Source of the DNA: Eubacterium sp.
GTDB lineage: Bacteria > Bacillota > Clostridia > Peptostreptococcales > Anaerovoracaceae
NCBI GenBank assembly: GCA_017419895.1
Contig: JAFOKI010000177.1
Coordinates: 1 to 5,625 of the forward strand
Length of the DNA stretch: 5,625 nt
Direction: 5' to 3'
Position 1 is the stretch's first letter, and each line of letters begins with the position of its first letter. The notes under the pieces are model-generated. The model did not search any database and was not told the origin of the DNA. It saw nothing but the letters and a program-made list of their open reading frames with translations. The position numbers and the translations under genes are program-made. This document shows positions 1 to 5,625 of the stretch, in pieces.

Positions 1-432
1 GTCGTAACGAGCCTGATATCGGGTGAAAAGAACACATATGATTATAAGTATTATAAAAATGGTGCAAGGAAACAGTACAAATCCAAGTATTTTTCAGTCA
101 CATACGATAAAAAGGGCAATGCGACCAAGGAGGTCTATAAAGGCAGCGAGGGCAATACTGAGACCACGACATACAAAAACAAATACAATAAGAAAGGTTA
201 TCTGAGCGAACGCAAAAGCAAATATGTCGGTGAATACGAAGACGGTAGTTATACAGTTGATACTACAGCTAAATACAAGTATACGTATTATAAGTACGGG
301 ATGCCCAAGAAGGTTACTATAACATATACAACAAAGGACCCCGATGGTCAAACCCGGAAAAGTGTAACCGAATATACATATAAGTACAAGAAGTATATGG
401 TAGAGAAGAAGCTCTGGAAGTTTATGGACTGA
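1..432 (+). CDS. C-terminal part of a secreted YD/MORN-like repeat protein (paralogue 1, cut by window start)
   Basis: The reading frame is open from base 1 to the TGA at 430-432, giving 143 residues with no start in the window. The protein is rich in Lys, Tyr and Thr and is made of degenerate repeats around Tyr-x-x-x-Gly, for example YYKNGARKQ, YDKKGNATKE, YNKKGYLSE and YYKYGMPKK. It closes with YKYKKYMVEKKLWKFMD, almost the same ending as the two downstream genes. Aligned by eye, it matches the second half of those paralogues (their repeats 5 to 9), so about 145 residues including a signal peptide probably lie upstream. The function is unknown. By analogy with the complete copies it is probably exported. 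The next paralogue follows after 81 bases with no strong terminator between, so the two may share a transcript. Confidence 0.85.
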   Translation, partial: VVTSLISGEKNTYDYKYYKNGARKQYKSKYFSVTYDKKGNATKEVYKGSEGNTETTTYKNKYNKKGYLSERKSKYVGEYEDGSYTVDTTAKYKYTYYKYGMPKKVTITYTTKDPDGQTRKSVTEYTYKYKKYMVEKKLWKFMD

Positions 433-497
433 TTTTGCCGGGCGGCAGGTCATAAGCTGAGCTCTTATGCAATCATTTAGTGATTAGTACAGAAGCG

Positions 498-503
498 AGG
501 AGG
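498..503 (+). promoter_or_regulatory. Shine-Dalgarno site of paralogue 2
   Basis: A perfect AGGAGG lies 10 bases before ATG 514 and 4 bases before GTG 508. The GTG is unusually close, so ATG 514 is preferred. GTG 508 is not excluded, because a start there would give an N-terminus of the same length as paralogue 3. Confidence 0.7.
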
Positions 504-513
504 GAGTGTGGAT

Positions 514-1380
514 ATGAAAAGCATAACAAAGATACGTCTGATGACAGCAGTGATGATACTGGTTTTGGCAGCTGCGTTCTGGCTTGCGTGCGCCGGAAAG
601 GTTAATGCGGCAAAGAAGAGTTTTTACGTGCCAATCAAAGCTACTTCGGTCAATGCTTACCAGGACGGGACATCATCATCAGTTACAATTGACTACAAGT
701 ATTTCAAGAACGGACTCAGGAAATCCATAAAATACAATGATGGTGATTACAGCTGGAAAGAGGTTTTCAAGCGGAATAAAAACGGCTATGTAACAAGCCG
801 CAAGGATTACGATGCAGATGGCGAGTGGGACGGTTACTATGAAGTCAAATTTAAAAAAGGTTATCCGTCGACTGCCAAGTATTACACCGTTTACAACGGG
901 AATAAGACACTGAAGACTAAATATACGTTCACTTACAAAAAAGGCAAACTCGTCAAAGAAGTCGTTAAGACTGATAATGGCGACGAGGGTAAAACCACTA
1001 CCACGATAACCTACTGGAGCAACGGTAATACCAAGAAGGCAAAATCCGATAATTATACCGATACTTATGACAAGCACGGAAATTTAACCAAATCGGTCTA
1101 CAACTCGAAATACACCAGCGGCACGCACACTTACAAGAACACTTATAAGAAGGGCCGCCTGACCAAAGTTGTCGAAACGATGTCGATTTTTGATAAGGAG
1201 GATCAAGAGACTTCAACTTCAACAACTGTCACAACGTATAAATACAAGACCAACAAAGCCGGCGCGGTGACTGAGGTCGTCGAAGCAAGAACATGGACCG
1301 GCGGCGGAGTGACGACCACAACAAAATACAAACTCAAGAAATTCAAAGTTGATAAGAAATTCTGGAAATTCTTCGACTGA
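514..1380 (+). CDS. Secreted YD/MORN-like repeat protein of unknown function (paralogue 2)
   Basis: This encodes 288 residues from ATG 514; a GTG start at 508 would add two. Residues 1-32 form a signal peptide: basic N-terminus, hydrophobic core VMILVLAAAFWLACAG, and a VNA signal peptidase I site with cleavage after about A32. The cysteine at 26 is not in a proper lipobox, because W and L occupy the -3 and -2 positions, so a lipoprotein is unlikely. From about residue 61 the protein consists of some eight repeats of about 20-30 residues, each starting with an aromatic hairpin such as YFKNGLRK, YKKGKLVKE, YWSNGNTKK, YDKHGNLTK or YKKGRLTKV. These resemble YD/RHS and MORN-like repeats. Residues 98-106 (DYDADGEWD) fit a DxDxDGxxD calcium-loop pattern that the sister genes lack. 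The C-terminus (272-288, ending WKFFD) is conserved in all three copies. The product is probably an extracellular or wall-associated basic protein. Its ligand and role cannot be read from the sequence. Confidence 0.88.
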   Translation: MKSITKIRLMTAVMILVLAAAFWLACAGKVNAAKKSFYVPIKATSVNAYQDGTSSSVTIDYKYFKNGLRKSIKYNDGDYSWKEVFKRNKNGYVTSRKDYDADGEWDGYYEVKFKKGYPSTAKYYTVYNGNKTLKTKYTFTYKKGKLVKEVVKTDNGDEGKTTTTITYWSNGNTKKAKSDNYTDTYDKHGNLTKSVYNSKYTSGTHTYKNTYKKGRLTKVVETMSIFDKEDQETSTSTTVTTYKYKTNKAGAVTEVVEARTWTGGGVTTTTKYKLKKFKVDKKFWKFFD

Positions 1381-1406
1381 TGCAGGCTGCGTCAAGCAGG
1401 GGATCT

Positions 1407-1444
1407 GCCCCGCAGACGGTTTTGAACCGTCTGCGGGGCTTTTT
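1407..1444 (+). terminator. Strong intrinsic terminator after paralogue 2
   Basis: The arms GCCCCGCAGACGGTT (1407-1421) and AACCGTCTGCGGGGC (1425-1439) pair perfectly over up to 15 base pairs around a 3-base loop. Five T residues follow at 1440-1444. The site begins 26 bases after the stop of paralogue 2 and should end its transcript, separating it from paralogue 3. Confidence 0.93.
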
Positions 1445-1501
1445 GATGCGCGGTACACTTATATATGAGTTTTTATGTGGCGGCATGGCAGGGCTTTGTT
1501 A

Positions 1502-1507
1502 TATAAT
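1502..1507 (+). promoter_or_regulatory. Candidate -10 box of the paralogue 3 promoter
   Basis: A perfect TATAAT lies 46 bases before ATG 1554, downstream of the preceding terminator, where a promoter is needed. No good TTGACA-like -35 box occurs 16-19 bases upstream; that stretch reads around GTGGCGGC. There is no TGn extension either. The predicted transcript would start near 1514 and carry a leader of about 40 bases. The -10 identity and position support the call, and the missing -35 weakens it. Confidence 0.5.
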
Positions 1508-1543
1508 GCTTATGTAAAGGTTTGACTCGATTCGGACAGACAT

Positions 1544-1548
1544 GGAGG
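1544..1548 (+). promoter_or_regulatory. Shine-Dalgarno site that sets the start of paralogue 3
   Basis: GGAGG lies 5 bases before ATG 1554. An in-frame ATG at 1542 overlaps this site and has no comparable Shine-Dalgarno sequence of its own, so translation most likely begins at 1554. That start gives an N-terminus (MNSI...) resembling the MKSI... of paralogue 2. Confidence 0.75.
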
Positions 1549-1553
1549 GTCGT

Positions 1554-2417
1554 ATGAACAGCATTAACTCAAGCAGAAAACGCATGGTATCGGTTGTAAT
1601 GGTTCTGGTATTGGCGGCGGCGTTCTGGTTCGCGTGCGCGGGAAGCGTACATGCCGCGGCGACGAAGACTTTTTACAGGCCGGTAAAGATCAAGACAACA
1701 CACACTGAGAGCGGATACAAGTATTCCAGCACCGAAAAACGCACGTATTATGCGAACGGCCTTCTGAAAAAGGAATCCTACGGCAGCGATTACAGCGCGG
1801 AGTACAAGTACAATGAAAAAGGATATGTCTCAGAGATCAAAAGCAAATCCGAAGGGAAAGTGACAGGGCTCTATACGGTTGAATTCAAAGACGGTATCCC
1901 GGCTACCGCGGTTATGATGGGTATCAATGATAATGATGAGATGGCAGAGGAATCGAGAATCGTTTTGACATATAAAAACGGTGTCCTCTCAAAAGAAGTC
2001 GTAACGTATGCTGATGGCTACAAGGAAACGAATACATACTATCCGAACGGCAACAGGAAGAAAACAAAGAGCAACACATCGACCGCCACGTACAATAAAA
2101 AAGGCGATATAACCAAGTACTCTTATACTTCAACAAATGGCAAAGAGAAAAACGTCGAAACGTATAAGTACACATATAAAAAAGGCCGTGTGACCAAAAT
2201 CGTGGAAACCGATAAGAATACCATAAACGGCAAAACGACCACGATCAAGAGAACGACGACGTACACGTACAAGCTGGACAAAAAAGGCAACGTGACCAAA
2301 TGCACGGCAAAAGTCACGACCAAGATAGGTAAAAAGACATATAAGAGCACCAATATCACGACATACAAATATAAGAAATTCAAGGTCGAGAAAAAGTACT
2401 GGAAGTTCATGAACTAA
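1554..2417 (+). CDS. Secreted YD/MORN-like repeat protein of unknown function (paralogue 3)
   Basis: This encodes 287 residues from ATG 1554; the in-frame ATG at 1542 would add four but overlaps the ribosome binding site. The signal peptide has a basic start (SSRKR), the hydrophobic core VVMVLVLAAAFWFACAG and a VHA signal peptidase I site, with cleavage after about A34. Repeats follow from about residue 64: YYANGLLKKE, YNEKGYVSE, FKDGIPAT, YKNGVLSKE, YYPNGNRKK, YNKKGDITK, YKKGRVTK and LDKKGNVTK. The protein ends in YKYKKFKVEKKYWKFMN (271-287). It is collinear with paralogue 2, and an acidic patch (NDNDEMAEE, 125-133) stands out in an otherwise lysine-rich chain. A separate promoter candidate and terminator suggest a single-gene transcript. 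There are no catalytic motifs. A binding or structural role outside the cell is an inference from the repeat type and export signal only. Confidence 0.88.
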   Translation: MNSINSSRKRMVSVVMVLVLAAAFWFACAGSVHAAATKTFYRPVKIKTTHTESGYKYSSTEKRTYYANGLLKKESYGSDYSAEYKYNEKGYVSEIKSKSEGKVTGLYTVEFKDGIPATAVMMGINDNDEMAEESRIVLTYKNGVLSKEVVTYADGYKETNTYYPNGNRKKTKSNTSTATYNKKGDITKYSYTSTNGKEKNVETYKYTYKKGRVTKIVETDKNTINGKTTTIKRTTTYTYKLDKKGNVTKCTAKVTTKIGKKTYKSTNITTYKYKKFKVEKKYWKFMN

Positions 2418-2449
2418 AAAGAGCTTTGTTTTAGAATGGTTCGAGAATT

Positions 2450-2490
2450 GCCCTGCATCTGGTTTCCGGCCGGCTGCGGGGCTTTGTTTT
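2450..2490 (+). terminator. Intrinsic terminator after paralogue 3, directly before the fusion gene
   Basis: The left arm 2450-2462 pairs with the right arm 2470-2482 over about 12 of 13 positions, with one mismatch (2458/2474) and two G-U pairs. The loop is seven bases, and the U-rich tail TTTGTTTT lies at 2483-2490. It starts 32 bases after the stop of paralogue 3. Only 21 bases separate its tail from the next start codon. The right arm and tail repeat the CTGCGGGGCTTT of the terminator after paralogue 2. Confidence 0.8.
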
Positions 2491-2511
2491 AAGAGATGCC
2501 CGGAGTGAATT

Positions 2512-4416
2512 ATGGATAGAAATCTTCTGCGCGAGAAACTCGCGAAAAAAGAGATCCCGATAGGGACCGTGTTTCAGATGGGAAGCGTATCCGCGATGGA
2601 GTGTCTTGGGTACGTTGGTCTTGATTATGTCATGATCGACTGTGAACACGGGCAGTTCGATCTCACCGAGAGATACGCGAGAGTTAAAGCCGCGAAACGT
2701 GTCGGGATATCACCGGTAATCAGGATCGCGGGGATAACCGAGAGCGAGATCGCGCATGCTGACAGGTGCGGTGCAGACGGTATCGTGATTCCATGCATCC
2801 GGACAATGGACGAAATCAAAGAGCTTCTCCGCATGGCTGGCGGGACGGACATGCTTATCCTGCCACAGTGCGAGACCGTAGACTGTCTCAAAATGATAGA
2901 GCGTGTCGTTAAGGTTCCGGGAATAGACGGGATAGTTATCGGGCCTTTTGACCTCACTCTCGATATGGGTATCCCGGGACAATTCGACCACCCGTTTTTC
3001 CTTGATGCGATAAAACGCATAAGACTTGCGGGAAAAGACGCGGGAGTTCCGGTCATCATATTCGGACCGTCGCCGCAGGACGCGAGAAGATACATAGATC
3101 AGGGCTTCGACGGGATAATCACGGGAGTCGACGCCACTGTTTTCACAAATGCGTATAAAGAACATATTGACGCGATAAAAGAAACGACCAGAGTGCCGAA
3201 AGGCGCAGCAATTATCTGCGACGCGCTGACAGCCGCGGGGTACGAGGCGTGTCTCGTCGGCGGATGTGTCCGTGACAGCCTGCTCGGTCTCGAGCCGGAC
3301 GACTGGGACATCTGCACCTCCGCGCTCCCCGAGGAAACTGAGGCTGTGTTTGCTGACCGTAAGGTAGCGGAAACCGGGCTCAAACATGGGACTGTCGGAG
3401 TCATCATGGATGATGGCATGTATGAGGTCACCACTTACAGGATTGACGGGATGTATTCTGATGGGCGTCACCCGGACAGCGTCACTTTCAGCAGGAATCT
3501 GACCGAAGATCTCGCCCGGCGCGATTTCACGGTGAACGCAATGGCGATGAAGATCGATACCGGTAAGATGCTGTCGTCGAAGGAAGGATACATCGACTGC
3601 AAGACCGAGATAGTGGATCCGTTCAGCGGCAGGTTTGACCTGAGAAACGGTGTAATCAGATGCGTTGGGGCGCCTGAACTCAGGTTTTCCGAAGATGCGC
3701 TGAGGATTCTCAGGGCTCTCAGGTTTGCGTCAACTCTCGGTTTCAGGATCGAGAACGGCACAGAGCGTGCTGTCGTGAGATATGCTTATAGTGTCGGAAG
3801 CGTGGCTGCCGAGCGTGTTCAGGTCGAACTGACAAAGCTTGTGACCGGCAAAAACGCACCTGCAATCCTGAGAAAATACAGCAGCGTACTTTCGGATATG
3901 ACGGGATCGAGCGTCGATCCAAAGGCGGGGGACAAAATAGCGGCGCTTCCTCAGGGTGTGAACGCGTCGCTTGCTGCTAGACTCGCGATGGTGTTCCCGA
4001 TCGACACGATGGCTTCGCTCAAATCTCTCAAATATGATAACAAAACGCTCATGGGTGCTGCTTCTGCAGTGGAAATGAAGGACGCAGGCATAGCCAATGA
4101 CATCTATGGGGAAAATCTTACCGTCGGAGTCAAAAGACTGATGGACAAATACGGGGCGGAGACCGTAAAGGACATGGCTGTTATCACCGGGAGATTCGAC
4201 ATTTACGGTGAGATAAACCGGATTCTGAAGTCTGGCGAGTGCTTTAACAGAAGCGGTCTCAAGGTTACGGGTGACATGCTCGCGCGCGCCGGTATACCTT
4301 CCGGGAGACAGATGGGCGAGCTCATAGACGTCCTTTTGGATAAAGTAATAACCGGTGAGATACCTAATGAGACCCAGGCTCTTCTCCGGACCGCGATGAT
4401 GTGGTATAATAAATAA
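2512..4416 (+). CDS. cca: Fusion of an HpcH/HpaI-family aldolase with a tRNA CCA-adding nucleotidyltransferase
   Basis: This is one open frame of 634 residues; GGAG at 2502-2505 lies 6 bases before ATG 2512. Residues 1 to about 225 match the HpcH/HpaI aldolase family (metal-dependent class II aldolases acting on 2-oxo acids such as pyruvate). Visible are the catalytic His46 in DCEHG, Arg71 in VIRI, and the metal ligands Glu121 in QCET and Asp147 in GPFDLT; the domain ends at about GVDATVF (205-211). Residues 228-634 are a class II CCA-adding enzyme, which builds or repairs the 3' CCA of tRNA from CTP and ATP in the cytoplasm. Its motifs are LVGGCVRD (248-255), catalytic DWD (264-266), RRDFTVNA (336-343), RFSEDALRILRALRF (391-405, including EDxxR for nucleotide selection) and ERVQVEL (434-440). 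The C-terminal tRNA-binding region is present and no HD domain is seen. Both halves appear intact. A GTG at codon 228 sits at the junction but lacks a good ribosome binding site. glnS follows after 42 bases. The CCA activity is confident. The aldolase substrate is unknown. Confidence 0.93.
   Translation: MDRNLLREKLAKKEIPIGTVFQMGSVSAMECLGYVGLDYVMIDCEHGQFDLTERYARVKAAKRVGISPVIRIAGITESEIAHADRCGADGIVIPCIRTMDEIKELLRMAGGTDMLILPQCETVDCLKMIERVVKVPGIDGIVIGPFDLTLDMGIPGQFDHPFFLDAIKRIRLAGKDAGVPVIIFGPSPQDARRYIDQGFDGIITGVDATVFTNAYKEHIDAIKETTRVPKGAAIICDALTAAGYEACLVGGCVRDSLLGLEPDDWDICTSALPEETEAVFADRKVAETGLKHGTVGVIMDDGMYEVTTYRIDGMYSDGRHPDSVTFSRNLTEDLARRDFTVNAMAMKIDTGKMLSSKEGYIDCKTEIVDPFSGRFDLRNGVIRCVGAPELRFSEDALRILRALRFASTLGFRIENGTERAVVRYAYSVGSVAAERVQVELTKLVTGKNAPAILRKYSSVLSDMTGSSVDPKAGDKIAALPQGVNASLAARLAMVFPIDTMASLKSLKYDNKTLMGAASAVEMKDAGIANDIYGENLTVGVKRLMDKYGAETVKDMAVITGRFDIYGEINRILKSGECFNRSGLKVTGDMLARAGIPSGRQMGELIDVLLDKVITGEIPNETQALLRTAMMWYNK
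4402..4410 (+). promoter_or_regulatory. Candidate extended -10 promoter for glnS
   Basis: TGGTATAAT is a perfect extended -10 element (TGn plus TATAAT). It overlaps the Trp-Tyr-Asn codons near the end of the fusion gene, 48 bases before the preferred glnS start. The -35 region at 17-base spacing (TTCTCC) is poor, but extended -10 promoters tolerate this. The same bases are also explained by coding for WYN, so this could be chance. Confidence 0.4.
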
Positions 4417-4446
4417 GTTATAAACGATTAGAAAAGTGTTTTTATG

Positions 4447-4451
4447 AAAGG
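4447..4451 (+). promoter_or_regulatory. Shine-Dalgarno site favouring the second ATG of glnS
   Basis: AAAGG lies 7 bases before ATG 4459. The upstream in-frame ATG at 4444 is preceded only by a weak purine run (AGAAAAG), so 4459 is the better start. Confidence 0.5.
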
Positions 4452-4458
4452 CTTTGTT

Positions 4459-5625
4459 ATGGGCGAGACTGTCGAAAAAGTAAGTTCCAATTTTATCTAC
4501 AACATCATAGACGAAGACAACGAGAGCGGTCTTTACGGAGGAGAAGTATATACGAGATTCCCGCCCGAGCCGAACGGATATCTGCATATCGGACATGCCA
4601 AATCGATATGCCTGAATTTCGGTACAGCGAAGAAATACGGCGGGAAGTGCAATCTCAGATATGACGACACCAACCCCGCAAAAGAAGACATAGAGTATGT
4701 CAACTCCATAGAGGAAGATGTCCACTGGCTCGGTTTTGAGTGGACCGAAAGAAGATGGGCGTCCGACTATTTCGGCACCATGTATGATGCGGCCTGCGAG
4801 CTGATCAAAAAAGGTCTTGCATATGTCGACGACCAGGATGCAGAGACGATAAAGGCGACGAGGGGAACACTCAAAGAGCCGGGCGTTGAAAGCCCCTGCA
4901 GAGGCAGGAGCCCCGAAGAGAATCTGGCTTTGTTTGAAGAAATGAAAGCCGGCAAGTATGCGAACGGTGAAAAAGTCCTGAGAGCCAAGATAGACATGGG
5001 TTCGCCCAACATGAATATGCGCGACCCGGTCATCTACAGGATTGCTCACATGGAGCATCACAACACAGGAAACGAGTGGTGTGTATACCCTATGTACGAC
5101 TTCGCGCATCCCATAGAGGACGCGATAGAAGGAATCACCCATTCGATCTGCACGCTCGAATTCGAGGACCACAGGCCGCTTTATGACTGGGTGCTCAGAG
5201 AAGTCGGTTTCTGGCCCAATCCGCCGAAACAGATTGAGTTTGCGCGCCTTAACATCACGGATACCGTGATGAGCAAGCGCAAGCTCAAAAAACTCGTGGA
5301 TAACGGCAATGTCGAAGGGTGGGACGATCCGCGCATGCCGACCATAGCGGGCATCAGACGCCGCGGCTACACTCCGGAAGCTGTCAGGGACTTCTGTGAA
5401 CGCATCGGTGTCGCGAAAGCCAACAGTACGGTAGACGCAGGACTTCTCGAGTACTGTGTGCGTCAGGACCTGCAGAACAGGGTTGAGAGCAGGAACGTAG
5501 TGTTCGATCCGATCAAGGTCGTCATCACGAACTATCCTGAAGGCCAGGTCGAGATGGTCGAAATCGAGAACAACAGGAATGTGCCTGAGATGGGGAACCG
5601 CACGGTCCCGTTCTCGCGCGAGATA
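4459..5625 (+). CDS. glnS: Glutaminyl-tRNA synthetase, cut by window end
   Basis: This class I aminoacyl-tRNA synthetase joins glutamine to tRNA-Gln using ATP in the cytoplasm. The frame is open to the last base, giving 389 residues of a protein that is usually about 550 long. Seen in order: VSSNF (8-12), the nucleotide-binding signature with HIGH at 43-46 inside [17 protein letters not shown], the DDTNP segment (69-73), YPMYDF (210-215), the GITHS-CTLEF stretch (225-235), [14 protein letters not shown] with the KMSKS-type loop at 271-273, and [10 protein letters not shown] (286-295). These match the E. coli GlnRS pattern rather than GluRS, notably [13 protein letters not shown] and VMSKRKL. 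The anticodon-binding beta-barrel begins near residue 340 and is cut off. ATG 4444 would add five residues (MKGFV). The gene lies 42 bases after the CCA-enzyme fusion with no terminator between them, so the two are probably an operon linked to tRNA function. Confidence 0.97.
   Translation, partial: MGETVEKVSSNFIYNIIDEDNESGLYGGEVYTRFPPEPNGYLHIGHAKSICLNFGTAKKYGGKCNLRYDDTNPAKEDIEYVNSIEEDVHWLGFEWTERRWASDYFGTMYDAACELIKKGLAYVDDQDAETIKATRGTLKEPGVESPCRGRSPEENLALFEEMKAGKYANGEKVLRAKIDMGSPNMNMRDPVIYRIAHMEHHNTGNEWCVYPMYDFAHPIEDAIEGITHSICTLEFEDHRPLYDWVLREVGFWPNPPKQIEFARLNITDTVMSKRKLKKLVDNGNVEGWDDPRMPTIAGIRRRGYTPEAVRDFCERIGVAKANSTVDAGLLEYCVRQDLQNRVESRNVVFDPIKVVITNYPEGQVEMVEIENNRNVPEMGNRTVPFSREI

Noticed and set aside
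94..453. Minus-strand hydrophobic frame with apparent membrane segments
   Set aside because: It mirrors the Lys/Tyr/Thr-rich codons of paralogue 1 read backwards, and similar hydrophobic shadows occur opposite the other two copies.
451..469. Inverted repeat CATAAG...CTTATG between paralogues 1 and 2, considered as a terminator
   Set aside because: The stem is only 6 base pairs, AT-rich, with a 7-base loop and no following T run. It is too weak to call as a terminator.
580..592. Lipobox in the signal peptides of the repeat proteins (cysteine in WLAC / WFAC)
   Set aside because: The -3 position is Trp and -2 is Leu or Phe, which does not fit the lipobox. A good signal peptidase I site (VNA / VHA) follows.
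1194..1204. Near-perfect Shine-Dalgarno TAAGGAGGATC inside paralogue 2
   Set aside because: No ATG, GTG or TTG start follows at suitable spacing with an open frame of interest. The bases encode Asp-Lys-Glu-Asp.
1..2417. Tandem repeats as CRISPR or satellite DNA
   Set aside because: The repetition is at protein level, degenerate and in frame. There are no identical direct repeats with regular spacers.
2710..3471. 253-codon open frame on the minus strand
   Set aside because: It is antisense to the aldolase-CCA junction, has no ribosome binding signal noticed and no domain features. The sense frame explains the sequence fully.
3730..5172. 480-codon open frame on the minus strand
   Set aside because: It lies entirely antisense to the clearly identified CCA enzyme and glnS, spans their boundary, and its translation shows no recognisable family. 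It is a by-product of the codon usage of the sense genes.

Overview
The window looks like a chromosomal segment of an anaerobic low-to-mid GC Gram-positive bacterium, most likely class Clostridia. This is inference. It rests on strong AGGAGG-type ribosome binding sites, classical hairpin-plus-U terminators, a CCA-adding enzyme of the bacterial class II type, and a bacterial glutaminyl-tRNA synthetase. All genes lie on the + strand, and no gap exceeds 175 bases.

Left part (1-2417): three tandem paralogues of a small secreted protein of unknown function. The first is cut by the window start (1-432). The second (514-1380) and third (1554-2417) are complete, with 288 and 287 residues. Each complete copy has a type I signal peptide sharing the VLAAAFW core. 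This is followed by about eight degenerate beta-hairpin-like repeats built around Tyr-x-x-x-Gly, resembling YD/RHS and MORN-like repeats. All three copies end in a near-identical cap, KK-aromatic-x-V-(D/E)-KK-x-WKF, directly before the stop codon. Copy 2 ends at a strong intrinsic terminator. Copy 3 has a consensus -10 box in front of it and its own terminator behind it.

Right part (2512-5625): two genes with a translation theme. The first (2512-4416) encodes a 634-residue protein in which a complete-looking HpcH/HpaI-family aldolase domain (about residues 1-225) is joined in frame to a complete tRNA CCA-adding nucleotidyltransferase (about 228-634). The second (from 4459) is glnS, glutaminyl-tRNA synthetase, cut by the window end after 389 residues. 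The pair probably forms an operon, and a perfect extended -10 box at the end of the fusion gene could give glnS extra transcription.

The most noteworthy features are the aldolase-CCA enzyme fusion, which I do not recognise as a standard architecture, and the tandem family of secreted, lysine/tyrosine/threonine-rich repeat proteins. The aldolase half also lacks a segment of roughly 30 residues that is normally present in the family.
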